NCBI RefSeq assembly: GCF_017893965.1
Contig: NZ_CP054142.1
Coordinates: 2,108,001-2,172,000, forward strand
Origin: Treponema parvum
Lineage (GTDB): Bacteria; Spirochaetota; Spirochaetia; Treponematales; Treponemataceae
Reading direction: 5' to 3'
DNA length: 64,000 bases
Under the pieces are notes generated by a model, which saw only the letters and a list, made by a program, of their open reading frames with translations, ran no database searches and was not told where the DNA came from. The translations under genes were made by a program, and so were the position numbers. Positions within the stretch are counted from its first letter, which is position 1. Each line of letters opens with the position of its first letter. Positions 17,261 through 25,040 of the stretch are shown one piece after another.

Positions 17261-19003
17261 ATGAAAAATATCATCGATGCATTTACGATGGGACACCCAA
17301 AGCAGATGATTGGACCGGCGCTGTGCCATTTTTTTGAAGGACTGACGATTTCGTTCCCTGCCATCGCCGTATACTTTGCAATCAATTTGTTGGCTGAAGG
17401 TTTTGCGAATCCGGCTGCACTGAATATGCACACACTCCGCATCATCTGTATTGTAATGGGCGGCTTGTTTGCCGTGCAGCTATTCGTCAGCTGGGGTTCG
17501 TTTCTCGGTACGTTCTTACCGGCTGCAACACATTCGGCTGAAAACAAAACCGATTTTGTCTACAAACTGAAAACACTGCCGCTCGGTTATTTTTCCAAAA
17601 AGGCGGCAGGAGAGCTGATCAATACTTTTACGTCGGACTTTCTTGCGCTTGAACAGTCGATGGTCGCCCTGTTTACCGGCTTGGCAGGGGTAGTGTTCAG
17701 CTGCATCATCACTTCCCTCTTTATGTTTTATTTTAATCCGCAGATGGCCTTCGCGTTTTATATGACGATGCCGGTTGCAGCGCTCATCATCGTGCTTTCA
17801 TTAAAGACATTCGGAAAACTGGATTCTGCAGCAAAGTCGGCAAAAGACGCGGCAGCCGATTCGCTAAATGAATATCTTTTCGGGATGAAGGTGCTGCGCT
17901 CATATAATCAAACGGGACAGGGATTTACCCGCCTGAGCAATGCATATCGTGATGTGCGGGATACTGCTTTAAAAGGAGAAATCACCGGCGGTACGCTTTT
18001 ATCGCTTGCCGTAACCTGCATCCGGCTCGGCCTGCCGCTTATGTGCTTTACCGGCGCCTATCTTATTCAAGGCGGACGATTTGCATTGGTTGATTATCTC
18101 AGTTTGATTATTGTCGGTACGAAGATTGTCAGCCCCTTGCTCGTTTGGATGCGCTATATCGCACTCCTGCGGGTACACTATGTGTCAGCGTCCCGCATCG
18201 GTGCAGTGATGAAGCAGGAGCCCTTACCGGGAACGATGGAACACTTTGCGGTTGACGATATCGTATTTAAGAATATCGGCTTTTCGTATGTGAAGGGAAG
18301 CGGCAGCGCCGTACTGAAAGATGTGTCGTTCACTATCCCGAAAGGAAAGCTCACGGCGATTGTGGGGCCGAGCGGAAGCGGAAAATCAACGATTATCCGG
18401 CTGCTGGCGCGATTTTGGGAAACGGACACCGGAACGATTCTATGCGGTGATACGCCGATAAAAACAATCGACAATGAAAAATGGCTTGCGGCAGTTTCTA
18501 TGGTGCTGCAGGATGTGTATTTGTTTCACGAAACGATTCGGGGAAATATTTTATTCGGTAGAAAGGATGCCTCCGAAGAGCAGATGATTCGTGCGGCGAA
18601 AAAGGCGAATTGCCACGATTTTATTATGAAGCTGCCGCAAGGGTATGACACGGTTGCAGGTGAAGGAGGCTCCACGCTTTCCGGCGGAGAAAAACAGCGG
18701 ATCGCTATTGCGCGGGCGTTACTGAAAGATGCGCCTCTTTTGCTGCTCGATGAACCGACTGCCAGTTTGGATGCACGGAATGAGGTTGCGGTACAAAAAG
18801 CGATTGGTCAGCTGGTACGGAATAAAACCGTCATAATGATTGCCCACCGCCTTAAAACAGTCGAACACGCCGATCAGATTCTGGTCGTGAACGAGGGGCG
18901 CATTGAAGAAACCGGTACACACCGCGAACTGCTTGAACGCAACGGTCTATACGCCCGCCTGTGGAATCTGCAAAACCGCTCGAAGGAATGGTCGCTGGGA
19001 TAA
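17261..19003 (+). CDS. ABC exporter-fold permease/ATPase, second of intact pair
   Basis: A 580-residue half-transporter. The membrane domain occupies roughly residues 15-310; the ATPase has Walker A GPSGSGKST, signature LSGGEKQ, Walker B LLLLDE and His in IAHRLKT. Start ATG 17261 follows GGTAGGA. It is co-transcribed with the gene before it and closely resembles, in length and in the PLGYFSKKAAGELINTFTSD stretch, the displaced half-transporter at 2231-3985 (PLGFFNEKNLGDVVSTITSD). Confidence 0.93.
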   Translation: MKNIIDAFTMGHPKQMIGPALCHFFEGLTISFPAIAVYFAINLLAEGFANPAALNMHTLRIICIVMGGLFAVQLFVSWGSFLGTFLPAATHSAENKTDFVYKLKTLPLGYFSKKAAGELINTFTSDFLALEQSMVALFTGLAGVVFSCIITSLFMFYFNPQMAFAFYMTMPVAALIIVLSLKTFGKLDSAAKSAKDAAADSLNEYLFGMKVLRSYNQTGQGFTRLSNAYRDVRDTALKGEITGGTLLSLAVTCIRLGLPLMCFTGAYLIQGGRFALVDYLSLIIVGTKIVSPLLVWMRYIALLRVHYVSASRIGAVMKQEPLPGTMEHFAVDDIVFKNIGFSYVKGSGSAVLKDVSFTIPKGKLTAIVGPSGSGKSTIIRLLARFWETDTGTILCGDTPIKTIDNEKWLAAVSMVLQDVYLFHETIRGNILFGRKDASEEQMIRAAKKANCHDFIMKLPQGYDTVAGEGGSTLSGGEKQRIAIARALLKDAPLLLLDEPTASLDARNEVAVQKAIGQLVRNKTVIMIAHRLKTVEHADQILVVNEGRIEETGTHRELLERNGLYARLWNLQNRSKEWSLG

Positions 19004-19028
19004 ACTTGTATTTTCATTACAGAATATT

Positions 19029-19090
19029 TATAGATGTATAAGGAGGGGGAAGTCTCCCCGAATAAAAGCTTGTGCCATGGATGGCACAAA
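19029..19090. repeat. 62-bp direct repeat, copy 2
   Basis: Second copy of the segment at 13914-13975, here 25 bp after the stop of the ABC pair. It ends in the hairpin TTGTGCC-atggat-GGCACAA. Confidence 0.8.
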
Positions 19091-19107
19091 AGAAATTATG
19101 TGTGATG

Positions 19108-19300
19108 TTTTGTGTTTCACAAAACCCGCGCCCATTATTTTACATGGACGTAAAATGATGGGCATCGCTACAAAAAACGGCATACTTTTGCAGCATTCGC
19201 GGTTGCGTTTTCGGTTCTCTCAACCGCAACAATTGTTTTATTTCCGCCTGCCGTTTGTTTTTCCGCTATCCTCTCGGTCACGAGGAAAGGACTCCTTTTT
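19108..19300. repeat. Cluster of hairpins between the ABC pair and AraC
   Basis: The gap 19004-19570 is mostly structure. TTTTGTG/CACAAAA (19108-19124, perfect 7 bp), GCCCATTATTTTAC and its complement with one mismatch (19130-19143, 19150-19163), GCGGTTG/CAACCGC (19199-19205, 19221-19227) and AAAGGA-CT-CCTTTTTT (near 19285, terminator-like) follow in sequence. Any of them could end the ABC transcript. Confidence 0.6.
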
Positions 19301-19384
19301 TCGATCCTCTACTCCAATAAAATGAATGCCCATACATAGCATTATTCGACTATGTATCGTATAATTAGGCTATAGGTGCCTATT

Positions 19385-19480
19385 ATGAGCCGTAAAGTTT
19401 TTTGTGAAAAAGATGGAATTTTAATTACCGATAACGATGTGTGTTTTGAAGATTCTCAAGCAGGATTTATCAGTCGATAA
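19385..19480 (+). CDS. Possible 31-residue small ORF
   Basis: An ATG at 19385 opens a 31-codon frame (MSRKVFCEKDGILITDNDV...) ending at TAA 19478-19480. AGGTG lies 9 nt upstream, and TATAAT (19360-19365) could be the -10 box of its promoter, although no good -35 is present. I do not recognise the product. It may equally be a leader peptide or chance. Confidence 0.2.
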   Translation: MSRKVFCEKDGILITDNDVCFEDSQAGFISR

Positions 19481-19570
19481 CGGCATTCCGTAATCTTGAT
19501 GCACTGGAGAACGCCTGAGCCCATGCGCAAAAGTGCAATTTTATAATTGATTATATTAGGAACACCGAAA

Positions 19571-20527
19571 ATGACCAAAAGCTATCAAAGTTTTATAGAA
19601 CATACCGGCAGCACGCTTACAAAAAAGGGGGCGGTGCTGAACGAGTGTTTTGACACCTATCAATTTTCATCAGACTACGGCAATGGGTACACTGCCGTAT
19701 ACGAACTCGATTCTTATGCAAGCATTTGCATTGCGGAACATTCATACGTCAGAGATTTTGAATATGCTGTGACGACGGAAGACTCCATCATCATACAGCA
19801 GTACGATTCGATCGATTCCGATCGGCGTTATCCGCAGGGAAATGTTTCGGCAGGGATGCAGTATATCGATTATGCGCCGGGAAACAGAACATACCGGTAT
19901 GTAATCAAAAAGGACGTTCCCGCAAAAGTGATCGGCGTTCAGCTTATGCCGGATTATTACGAAATGTATCTGAAAAAAGAGTCCGGTATAAAAGGCATCG
20001 ATTTGAAAAAAGACTTACAAGCATTTCCGCACGGTGTTGTAATTCCGGAAATTGCAGCAATATTTAGCAGGATACGCACTTTTAACGGGAACGGACTCAG
20101 TACGCGACTTTTTTTCAAGGGCAAGATCGATGAACTTACTGCAATCATTATTCAAAAAGCGGAAGAGTTCCGCCTGCCGGATGACAGGAAAATTGCAGCT
20201 GCCGACAGACACGCCGTTGCAAGGGTTATAGCATATATGAACGATCATTTATCTAAAAACTTTTTATTGTCCGAGCTGGCGTCTGAGGCATATATGAGCG
20301 TTTCAAAATTCAAATATGTGTTTAAAGCGGTTACGGGGCAAACATATTCCGATTACATAATGCGAAAAAAGATGGAGTGTGCGTGTGACCTGTTGAAGCA
20401 TAACAATCTCTATGTTTCGGAAATTGCCTACCGGCTCGGCTATGAAAATGCGGGAAGTTTTTCCGTGCAGTTCAAAAACTACACAGGCATTCTGCCGTCG
20501 GATTTTCGCGTAAACAGAGCGACATAA
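19571..20527 (+). CDS. AraC-family regulator of the intact ABC pair
   Basis: A 318-residue regulator. The C-terminal 100 residues carry the AraC DNA-binding domain: LSELASEAYMSVSKFKYVFKAVTGQTYSDYI and VSEIAYRLGYENAGSFSVQFKNYTGILPSDFR. The N-terminal part has no recognised fold. ATG 19571 is preferred over an upstream TTG in frame, with AGGA about 11 nt before it. It lies downstream of, and parallel to, the two ABC genes, from which it is separated by hairpins, so it probably has its own promoter. Its place mirrors the AraC gene of the split set, but the two proteins are not close paralogues by eye. Confidence 0.9.
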   Translation: MTKSYQSFIEHTGSTLTKKGAVLNECFDTYQFSSDYGNGYTAVYELDSYASICIAEHSYVRDFEYAVTTEDSIIIQQYDSIDSDRRYPQGNVSAGMQYIDYAPGNRTYRYVIKKDVPAKVIGVQLMPDYYEMYLKKESGIKGIDLKKDLQAFPHGVVIPEIAAIFSRIRTFNGNGLSTRLFFKGKIDELTAIIIQKAEEFRLPDDRKIAAADRHAVARVIAYMNDHLSKNFLLSELASEAYMSVSKFKYVFKAVTGQTYSDYIMRKKMECACDLLKHNNLYVSEIAYRLGYENAGSFSVQFKNYTGILPSDFRVNRAT

Positions 20528-20596
20528 ATAAAACCCGAAAAATATTTGTCAGAAAGATGAGTGACACTACGATGACGGATAGTTTTCTTTTTAAAA

Positions 20597-21658
20597 TCAG
20601 TACTCTTTTAATTTTTCGACCGTTTTGATCATCGGTTTATATCGCGCAAGATTCTTATTTGTAAAATTGTCCCATGCCGCGTACATGTGCCCGAGCATAG
20701 CAGGGTTATCCTTGTACAAAAACGAATAGTCGATGAGAGCGCTTACCGCTTTAATGCCCTTGAAACTTGTCGGCAGGACGCGAAAGCCCTTGTTTAAAAA
20801 ATAAGGAATGGAGCCGTAGTGTTCCAGCTCGTCATAGTGCCAGTCGCAAATGATGATGTCCTTGGGAATGAGGTCGACGGCGGCTGCGGTGCCGTTACAC
20901 GAACTTTCGTATTCGCCCTTATAACCGCTATCTTCATCCTCGCTATTGATGAGGCGGTCGCCCCACATATACATTGTAAGTCCCCGTTTTTTGACACAGT
21001 GATCGTAGAGCCTGTTCACAGCGCCGGCAAACAGTTCGGCCTTGTCTTTTCCGCGGCAAAGGGGGCATGCATCTTCGCCTATCAAAAACACCTCGTCCAA
21101 GCCGACGTGTATTTTTTTTACCGAAAAGACTTCGGTAATCTCGTCGATTAAACCGAATAAAATCGTGTAGACTTTTTCATTGGAAGAACACAGGCTGCGG
21201 CAATAAATACCCTTATTTCCGGGGTAGAGGTCCGGCGTTTCGTCCAGTTCGGGATAGGCTTTGAGCAGGGAGAAGGTTTTGTTTTTCCATGATTGATGGC
21301 CGAGACAGTTTATTTCGGGGATAAGGTCGATGGAAAGCTTCTGGCATTCGGCGGCAATTTCGCGTGCGACGGTTTCGGAAAGCACATATTTGTTATAGAG
21401 TTTCGGATCGCTTTTCCATTGGTAGTTGTAGCCTATTTGGAGAAAAAGCGTGTTGATTCCCCGTTTTTGTAAGCCGGGCAGTTCTTTTATGAGATTTTTA
21501 CCCGTTTTGTCGGAATTGACGCTTGCGTGAAATGCAATGACGAATTCTTGTTCCGGCACACCCTTTGTTTGAGCATAAACAGCCGGCTGTAAAAATAAAA
21601 GAAGCAAGAACAAGGATACTAGTACTATTGCTTTTTTTTTGAGAGTTTTTGCTGTCAT
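20597..21658 (-). CDS. Secreted glycoside hydrolase, family 20-like
   Basis: A 353-residue protein with a clear signal peptide (KKK, then a Leu/Val-rich core, cleavage near AVYA-Q30). The rest reads as a TIM-barrel hydrolase: INTLFLQIGYNYQW, LSIDLIPEINCLGHQSW, and IHVGLDEV with His184, Asp188 and Glu189, the H-x-G-x-D-E signature of beta-N-acetylhexosaminidases (GH20). It would act outside the cytoplasm on amino-sugar glycans. It is shorter than full GH20 enzymes and lacks the usual N-terminal GH20b domain. The start ATG 21658 has a perfect AAGGAGG ribosome site. It stands alone, convergent with AraC and next to the guaA-bounded island. Confidence 0.8.
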   Translation of the reverse strand: MTAKTLKKKAIVLVSLFLLLLFLQPAVYAQTKGVPEQEFVIAFHASVNSDKTGKNLIKELPGLQKRGINTLFLQIGYNYQWKSDPKLYNKYVLSETVAREIAAECQKLSIDLIPEINCLGHQSWKNKTFSLLKAYPELDETPDLYPGNKGIYCRSLCSSNEKVYTILFGLIDEITEVFSVKKIHVGLDEVFLIGEDACPLCRGKDKAELFAGAVNRLYDHCVKKRGLTMYMWGDRLINSEDEDSGYKGEYESSCNGTAAAVDLIPKDIIICDWHYDELEHYGSIPYFLNKGFRVLPTSFKGIKAVSALIDYSFLYKDNPAMLGHMYAAWDNFTNKNLARYKPMIKTVEKLKEY

Positions 21659-21692
21659 AGTGAACCTCCTTATTTAGAGTACCACCTTCATC

Positions 21693-21824
21693 ACTCCCAC
21701 TCAATAATTACCATAGCATATTTGTTTCTTTTATGTATTGTCAGTATCTATTAAGTTTCTAAAACCAAACATTTTATACCTATTTTTTGTGGTTTTAGAG
21801 GTTTTTAGTATCAAAACAGTATCA
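21693..21824. repeat. Left boundary of mobile-looking island
   Basis: ACTCCCACTCAAT (21693-21705; reverse complement encodes the IEWE end of GuaA) and a 23-bp block at 21802-21824 (contains AGTATCAAAACAGTATCA). Both recur, in mirrored order, at 24986-24998 and 24883-24905. Confidence 0.65.
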
Positions 21825-21854
21825 ATAATGATACTAAAAATATTACTATCATAA

Positions 21855-22535
21855 TCATTCCATTTTTATCTTTAATACCACATCACTATTGCTTAATAAT
21901 CGCTTTATTTCTTCCTTGCTTAAATTTTTAATCTTCCCAATTCGAGTATATTCCCATGTGTTTGCTCCATAAAATACAACTATTTTGTTTCCGGAGTACA
22001 GCATTATATCTCCGGCTTCTGCTGTAATTCTTTTATCAGATGAGGAGTAAGTTTTACCCAATTCTCCTACCTGCTCAAAATCGCTATATTTAGATAACCG
22101 GATGGTTACCTCTCCTTGTTTTAATTCTTCCTTTAGTTCCTTTACAGTATTATTGTTTTCCCATTCAACATCAAGTACAGTGCCATCTATTTGCATGTCT
22201 TTTATCATATTTTCATAGGCATCTTTTCCAAAGTAATAGCTATATGCCTTATCCCCATGAACGATAAGTACAGCACTACGGATTTCATTACTATACTGTA
22301 GAATTGGTTGGTTTAGAAAAGATATCATCCCTATAGTATTCCATCCCTCATTGGAATTAAGCGACCTGCTATGATAACCACGCTCTGTCTTATAATAAGC
22401 ATAATAATCTTTTACAAACTGAGGTGCATCTTCAGGAAGTGGATCGACTACTCCACCTGCCCTTTCATATGCTCCTGTTTGATAGTCTTTTATTCTTTGC
22501 TCATTAAATGCACATAGCTGAAAGATTTTACAATC
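21855..22535 (-). pseudogene. Truncated alpha/beta-hydrolase fused to cyclophilin-like domain
   Basis: The open frame runs from 22535 to 21855 without a credible start. The first ~100 codons (TGAYERAGGVVDPLP, FVKDYYAYYKTERGYHSRS, RSAVLIVHGDKAYSYYFGKDAYENM) are the C-terminal part of an alpha/beta-hydrolase; the N-terminus is missing and a TAA precedes the frame. The remaining ~110 residues (from DGTVLDVEWENN, with AGDIMLYSGNKIVVFYG and YTRIGKI) are a cyclophilin-like fold domain of the kind common in Firmicutes. An internal ATG at 22328 could allow expression of 157 residues but has no ribosome site. Either a decayed fusion or a deletion joined two genes. Confidence 0.65.
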
Positions 22536-22666
22536 TTAAAGTCATGTGCTTTTTATGCTGTTTGATGCTTTAGACAAACTGGAGTTGTTCTAAGTCTTCT
22601 CGGTTGCACCTTCTTGCCCTTCGGACAAGGAGTCTCCCTCGTTCAAAGAGCTCGGTCAATTTCTGT

Positions 22667-23575
22667 TTAACGTTTCCTTTTTCCGGTATTTTCTGTCCCT
22701 CGGATTTCCTCATGATAGAAATAATCCACGATCACCGGATGTCCCTGCGGGACTCTGCCATAAGGCATTTCATTATCCACAAAGGGACAATCATACTTCT
22801 TAGCCATTTCCTCAGCTTTTACTTCAAGCGCTTCAAAGTAGCTGCGGTTATGCTTGTTATAGATCTCATCGTAAAGCGGTACAAGGTCAGGATATTTTCC
22901 AGCGATATAATCCATAATCGTCTTCTTGAAACCGCCCCGAAGATTGAGATTCTCGAGCCAGAACAGATCGCACTGATCCTTTACCCGCTCAAAGATCGCT
23001 TCAAAGTCCGTGATACCGGGGAATACCGGGGATACGAAACAGACTGTACGGATCCCTGCGTCATATACCTGCTTCATAGAAGCGATACGACGCTCAATGC
23101 TCGAAGCAGAGTCCATATCGTTCTTAAAATTTTCATCCAGTGTGTTGATCGACCATGAAACGGTTACTCGTCCAAGCTTCTTCAGCAGATCGATATCCCG
23201 TACCACAAGATCAGACTTTGTGCAGATTAGAATATCTGCGTCACTGCCGATCAGCTGCTCCAGAAGTTTTCTGGTATTCCCGAATTGCCCCTCCTGTGGA
23301 TTGTAGCCATCCGTCACAGAACCGATGACCACCCGCTGTCCGGCATATTTCTTCGGATTTTTAATTTCCGGCCAATGCTTCACATCAAGGAAAGTGCCCC
23401 ATTCCTCCTTGTGTCCGGTAAAGCGCTTCATAAAAGAAGCATAGCAATACTTGCAGGCATGTGTACAGCCTACATAGGGATTGACCGAGTAACCGCCTAC
23501 AGGTAGACTGGACTTGGTCATGATGTTCTTTGTTTCCACCTCACCAATGAGGATTCCATCGATTACTTCTGCCAT
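22667..23575 (-). CDS. Radical SAM mobile pair protein B
   Basis: A 302-residue radical SAM protein with the CX3CX2C cluster motif at Cys37, Cys41 and Cys44 (GCTHACKYCYA), related to the SplB-like group. The partner gene upstream overlaps it by 13 bp. Together with that partner and the MarR gene it matches the set annotated in databases as 'radical SAM mobile pair', often found on integrative elements; the reaction and substrate are not known to me. ATG 23575 is used. GC and codon use differ from the neighbouring core genes. No integrase or conjugation gene accompanies it. Confidence 0.88.
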   Translation of the reverse strand: MAEVIDGILIGEVETKNIMTKSSLPVGGYSVNPYVGCTHACKYCYASFMKRFTGHKEEWGTFLDVKHWPEIKNPKKYAGQRVVIGSVTDGYNPQEGQFGNTRKLLEQLIGSDADILICTKSDLVVRDIDLLKKLGRVTVSWSINTLDENFKNDMDSASSIERRIASMKQVYDAGIRTVCFVSPVFPGITDFEAIFERVKDQCDLFWLENLNLRGGFKKTIMDYIAGKYPDLVPLYDEIYNKHNRSYFEALEVKAEEMAKKYDCPFVDNEMPYGRVPQGHPVIVDYFYHEEIRGTENTGKRKR

Positions 23576-24252
23576 GATCTCTGTACCTCCAACACTTTAT
23601 TGAATTCTTCCGGCATTTCCTGAATCATATTTTCATCCCCTATGATAGAGACAAGGTCTTCCTTCATAAACACCGGAATGCCGAGCGCGTGTGCCTGGTC
23701 CGTCAGAGACCATGCCCACTCCGGCTCCGTATGAACCTTCCTGCTCTGAGCTCCAGTCATGGTGCCGACAACGATCCAGTTGATTCCGGAAAGACCAACT
23801 GTACCGGGATCGTCGAATAACGGCTCAAAGGTAACATGGTAGTGTTTTGCTCTGACGTTTTTCCGAAGGGCGTCAATACGCCACAGTTCTGCTTTCCTCG
23901 TTACCGTAACGCCAAACCATGCGTTTTCCAGATCGGTATCAAAATCCAGCAGATCGGGGCGCTTGGTAAGAAACAGGAACTGATGCTGTGGATTTTCACG
24001 GATCTTTGCAAATACCTCGTCTCTCCATTCCAGCTTCCATCCGGAGAGATCGCTCATGCCGGTAAGAAGAAAGTTCTGCGGACGTTTCTTTTCCATCATC
24101 TTGAGCTTACCCGAGAAGAACTCAGGAACAGCGAAATCATCAATCATATGCCAGCGTTTCACATTGTTGCGGGCATAGCAATATGCACACCCCACTGTGC
24201 AGCCGATGACGATATTCATGTTCTGAATCTGATTTTTGATACAAATACTCAT
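23563..24252 (-). CDS. Radical SAM mobile pair protein A (DUF5131-like)
   Basis: A 229-residue protein from ATG 24252, which overlaps the MarR stop as ATGA and has CAGGAG upstream. The CX3CX2C motif is at Cys18, Cys22 and Cys25 (GCTVGCAYCYA). Further blocks (FLLTGMSDLSG, FLFLTKRPDLL, WFGVTVT, VTFEPLFDD, WIVVGTMTGAQSR) match the DUF5131/phage Gp37-like radical SAM family. It precedes and overlaps the B protein, so the two are translationally coupled. Confidence 0.87.
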   Translation of the reverse strand: MSICIKNQIQNMNIVIGCTVGCAYCYARNNVKRWHMIDDFAVPEFFSGKLKMMEKKRPQNFLLTGMSDLSGWKLEWRDEVFAKIRENPQHQFLFLTKRPDLLDFDTDLENAWFGVTVTRKAELWRIDALRKNVRAKHYHVTFEPLFDDPGTVGLSGINWIVVGTMTGAQSRKVHTEPEWAWSLTDQAHALGIPVFMKEDLVSIIGDENMIQEMPEEFNKVLEVQRSWQK

Positions 24253-24686
24253 GACTCCTGCCAATCCTCAAGATTCTTTCTGATACGGTCGAGGCATTCC
24301 TCAAACCGGGTAATTTCTTCCTCTGAAAAACCTTTGTAGTAAATACTGCCCATCTCATCAGATACAGAATTGTACTCGTCCTTTACGGCATGTGCTTTCT
24401 CAGTCAGAAACAGGAGTATTTTCCTTTTGTCCGTTTCAGACTGAACGCGGCTTATCAGCCCTTGATTTTCCATTCTTTCCAGCATCGTCGTAAGAGAAGT
24501 TATCGCTAATCCACATTTGATCGAGAGTGACCCAATCGGGATTCCATCCTCCTGCCACAGCACATAAAGAATACGCCCCTGGGCTCCATTGAACGCATCA
24601 ATATTCTTTTCACTGAGAATCTTCTCAAAGATCCGGTCTCCAAGCTGTTTTATTTTGGTAACAAGAAATCCTCCATTCATTTCCAT
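24249..24686 (-). CDS. MarR-family regulator of the radical SAM pair
   Basis: A 145-residue winged-helix protein: PIGSLSIKCGLAITSLTTMLERMENQGLISRVQSETDKRKILLFLTEKA is the MarR recognition region and wing. It is the first gene of the operon and overlaps the A protein by 4 bp. AGGAG lies 8 nt before ATG 24686, inside one arm of a perfect 17-bp inverted repeat, which is probably its operator, so autorepression is likely. Confidence 0.88.
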   Translation of the reverse strand: MEMNGGFLVTKIKQLGDRIFEKILSEKNIDAFNGAQGRILYVLWQEDGIPIGSLSIKCGLAITSLTTMLERMENQGLISRVQSETDKRKILLFLTEKAHAVKDEYNSVSDEMGSIYYKGFSEEEITRFEECLDRIRKNLEDWQES

Positions 24687-24689
24687 ACA

Positions 24690-24736
24690 AAAGCTCCTAT
24701 ATAGTAGTTTATCAAATCATACTATATAGGAGCTTT
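24690..24736. promoter_or_regulatory. 17-bp perfect inverted repeat, MarR operator candidate
   Basis: AAAGCTCCTATATAGTA (24690-24706) and its exact complement (24720-24736) are separated by 13 nt. The arm nearest the gene contains its ribosome site. A dyad of this kind between the start codon and presumed promoter suits MarR autoregulation; as RNA it would form a hairpin hiding the ribosome site. Confidence 0.6.
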
Positions 24737-24798
24737 GTTGCCAACAGTTTGTATGTCTAAATAGAGGTAAATTCAAATTTATCAACCACTATTTCCAC

Positions 24799-24830
24799 AA
24801 AAGCCTCCCACCAAAATGATGGAAGGCTTT
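24799..24830. terminator. Hairpin between MarR operon and guaA fragment
   Basis: AAAGCCTCCCA and TGGAAGGCTTT pair around a 9-nt loop with one mismatch. A/T-rich flanks make it usable as a bidirectional terminator. The rest of 24737-24982 shows only the boundary repeat. Confidence 0.45.
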
Positions 24831-24882
24831 CTAAACAATTTATCTAAATTCAACAACTTCCTTTTAAACCTACTTTTTCTCA

Positions 24883-24998
24883 TTTTTAGTATCAAAACAG
24901 TATCACTAAGGAGCTTTTTGCTTCCGTAAACCGTTGTAATATTGTATTTTCAACGATTTTACGGAAGAAACATTTTTGTTACTCTACTCCCACTCAAT
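24883..24998. repeat. Right boundary of mobile-looking island
   Basis: Copies of the left-boundary blocks: the 23-bp block at 24883-24905 and ACTCCCACTCAAT at 24986-24998. The second copy is the actual 3' end of a guaA fragment. Confidence 0.65.
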
Positions 24999-25040
24999 CG
25001 TAGCAGGCGGTTTTGAGGTTATGTCGTAGACGATTCGATT
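24984..25040 (-). pseudogene. 3'-terminal fragment of a second, canonical guaA
   Basis: Eighteen codons, NRIVYDITSKPPATIEWE and TAG, are the near-universal C-terminus of bacterial GMP synthase. They cannot come from the complete guaA at 47498-49381, which ends TNKPPATFGWE. The guaA 3' end is a known integration site for integrative elements. The fragment overlaps the end of miaB in another frame. Confidence 0.7.

Noticed and set aside
19090-19325. Reading frame from ATG 19079 through the hairpin region
   Set aside because: It runs through several inverted repeats, giving a basic, low-complexity product; more likely non-coding.
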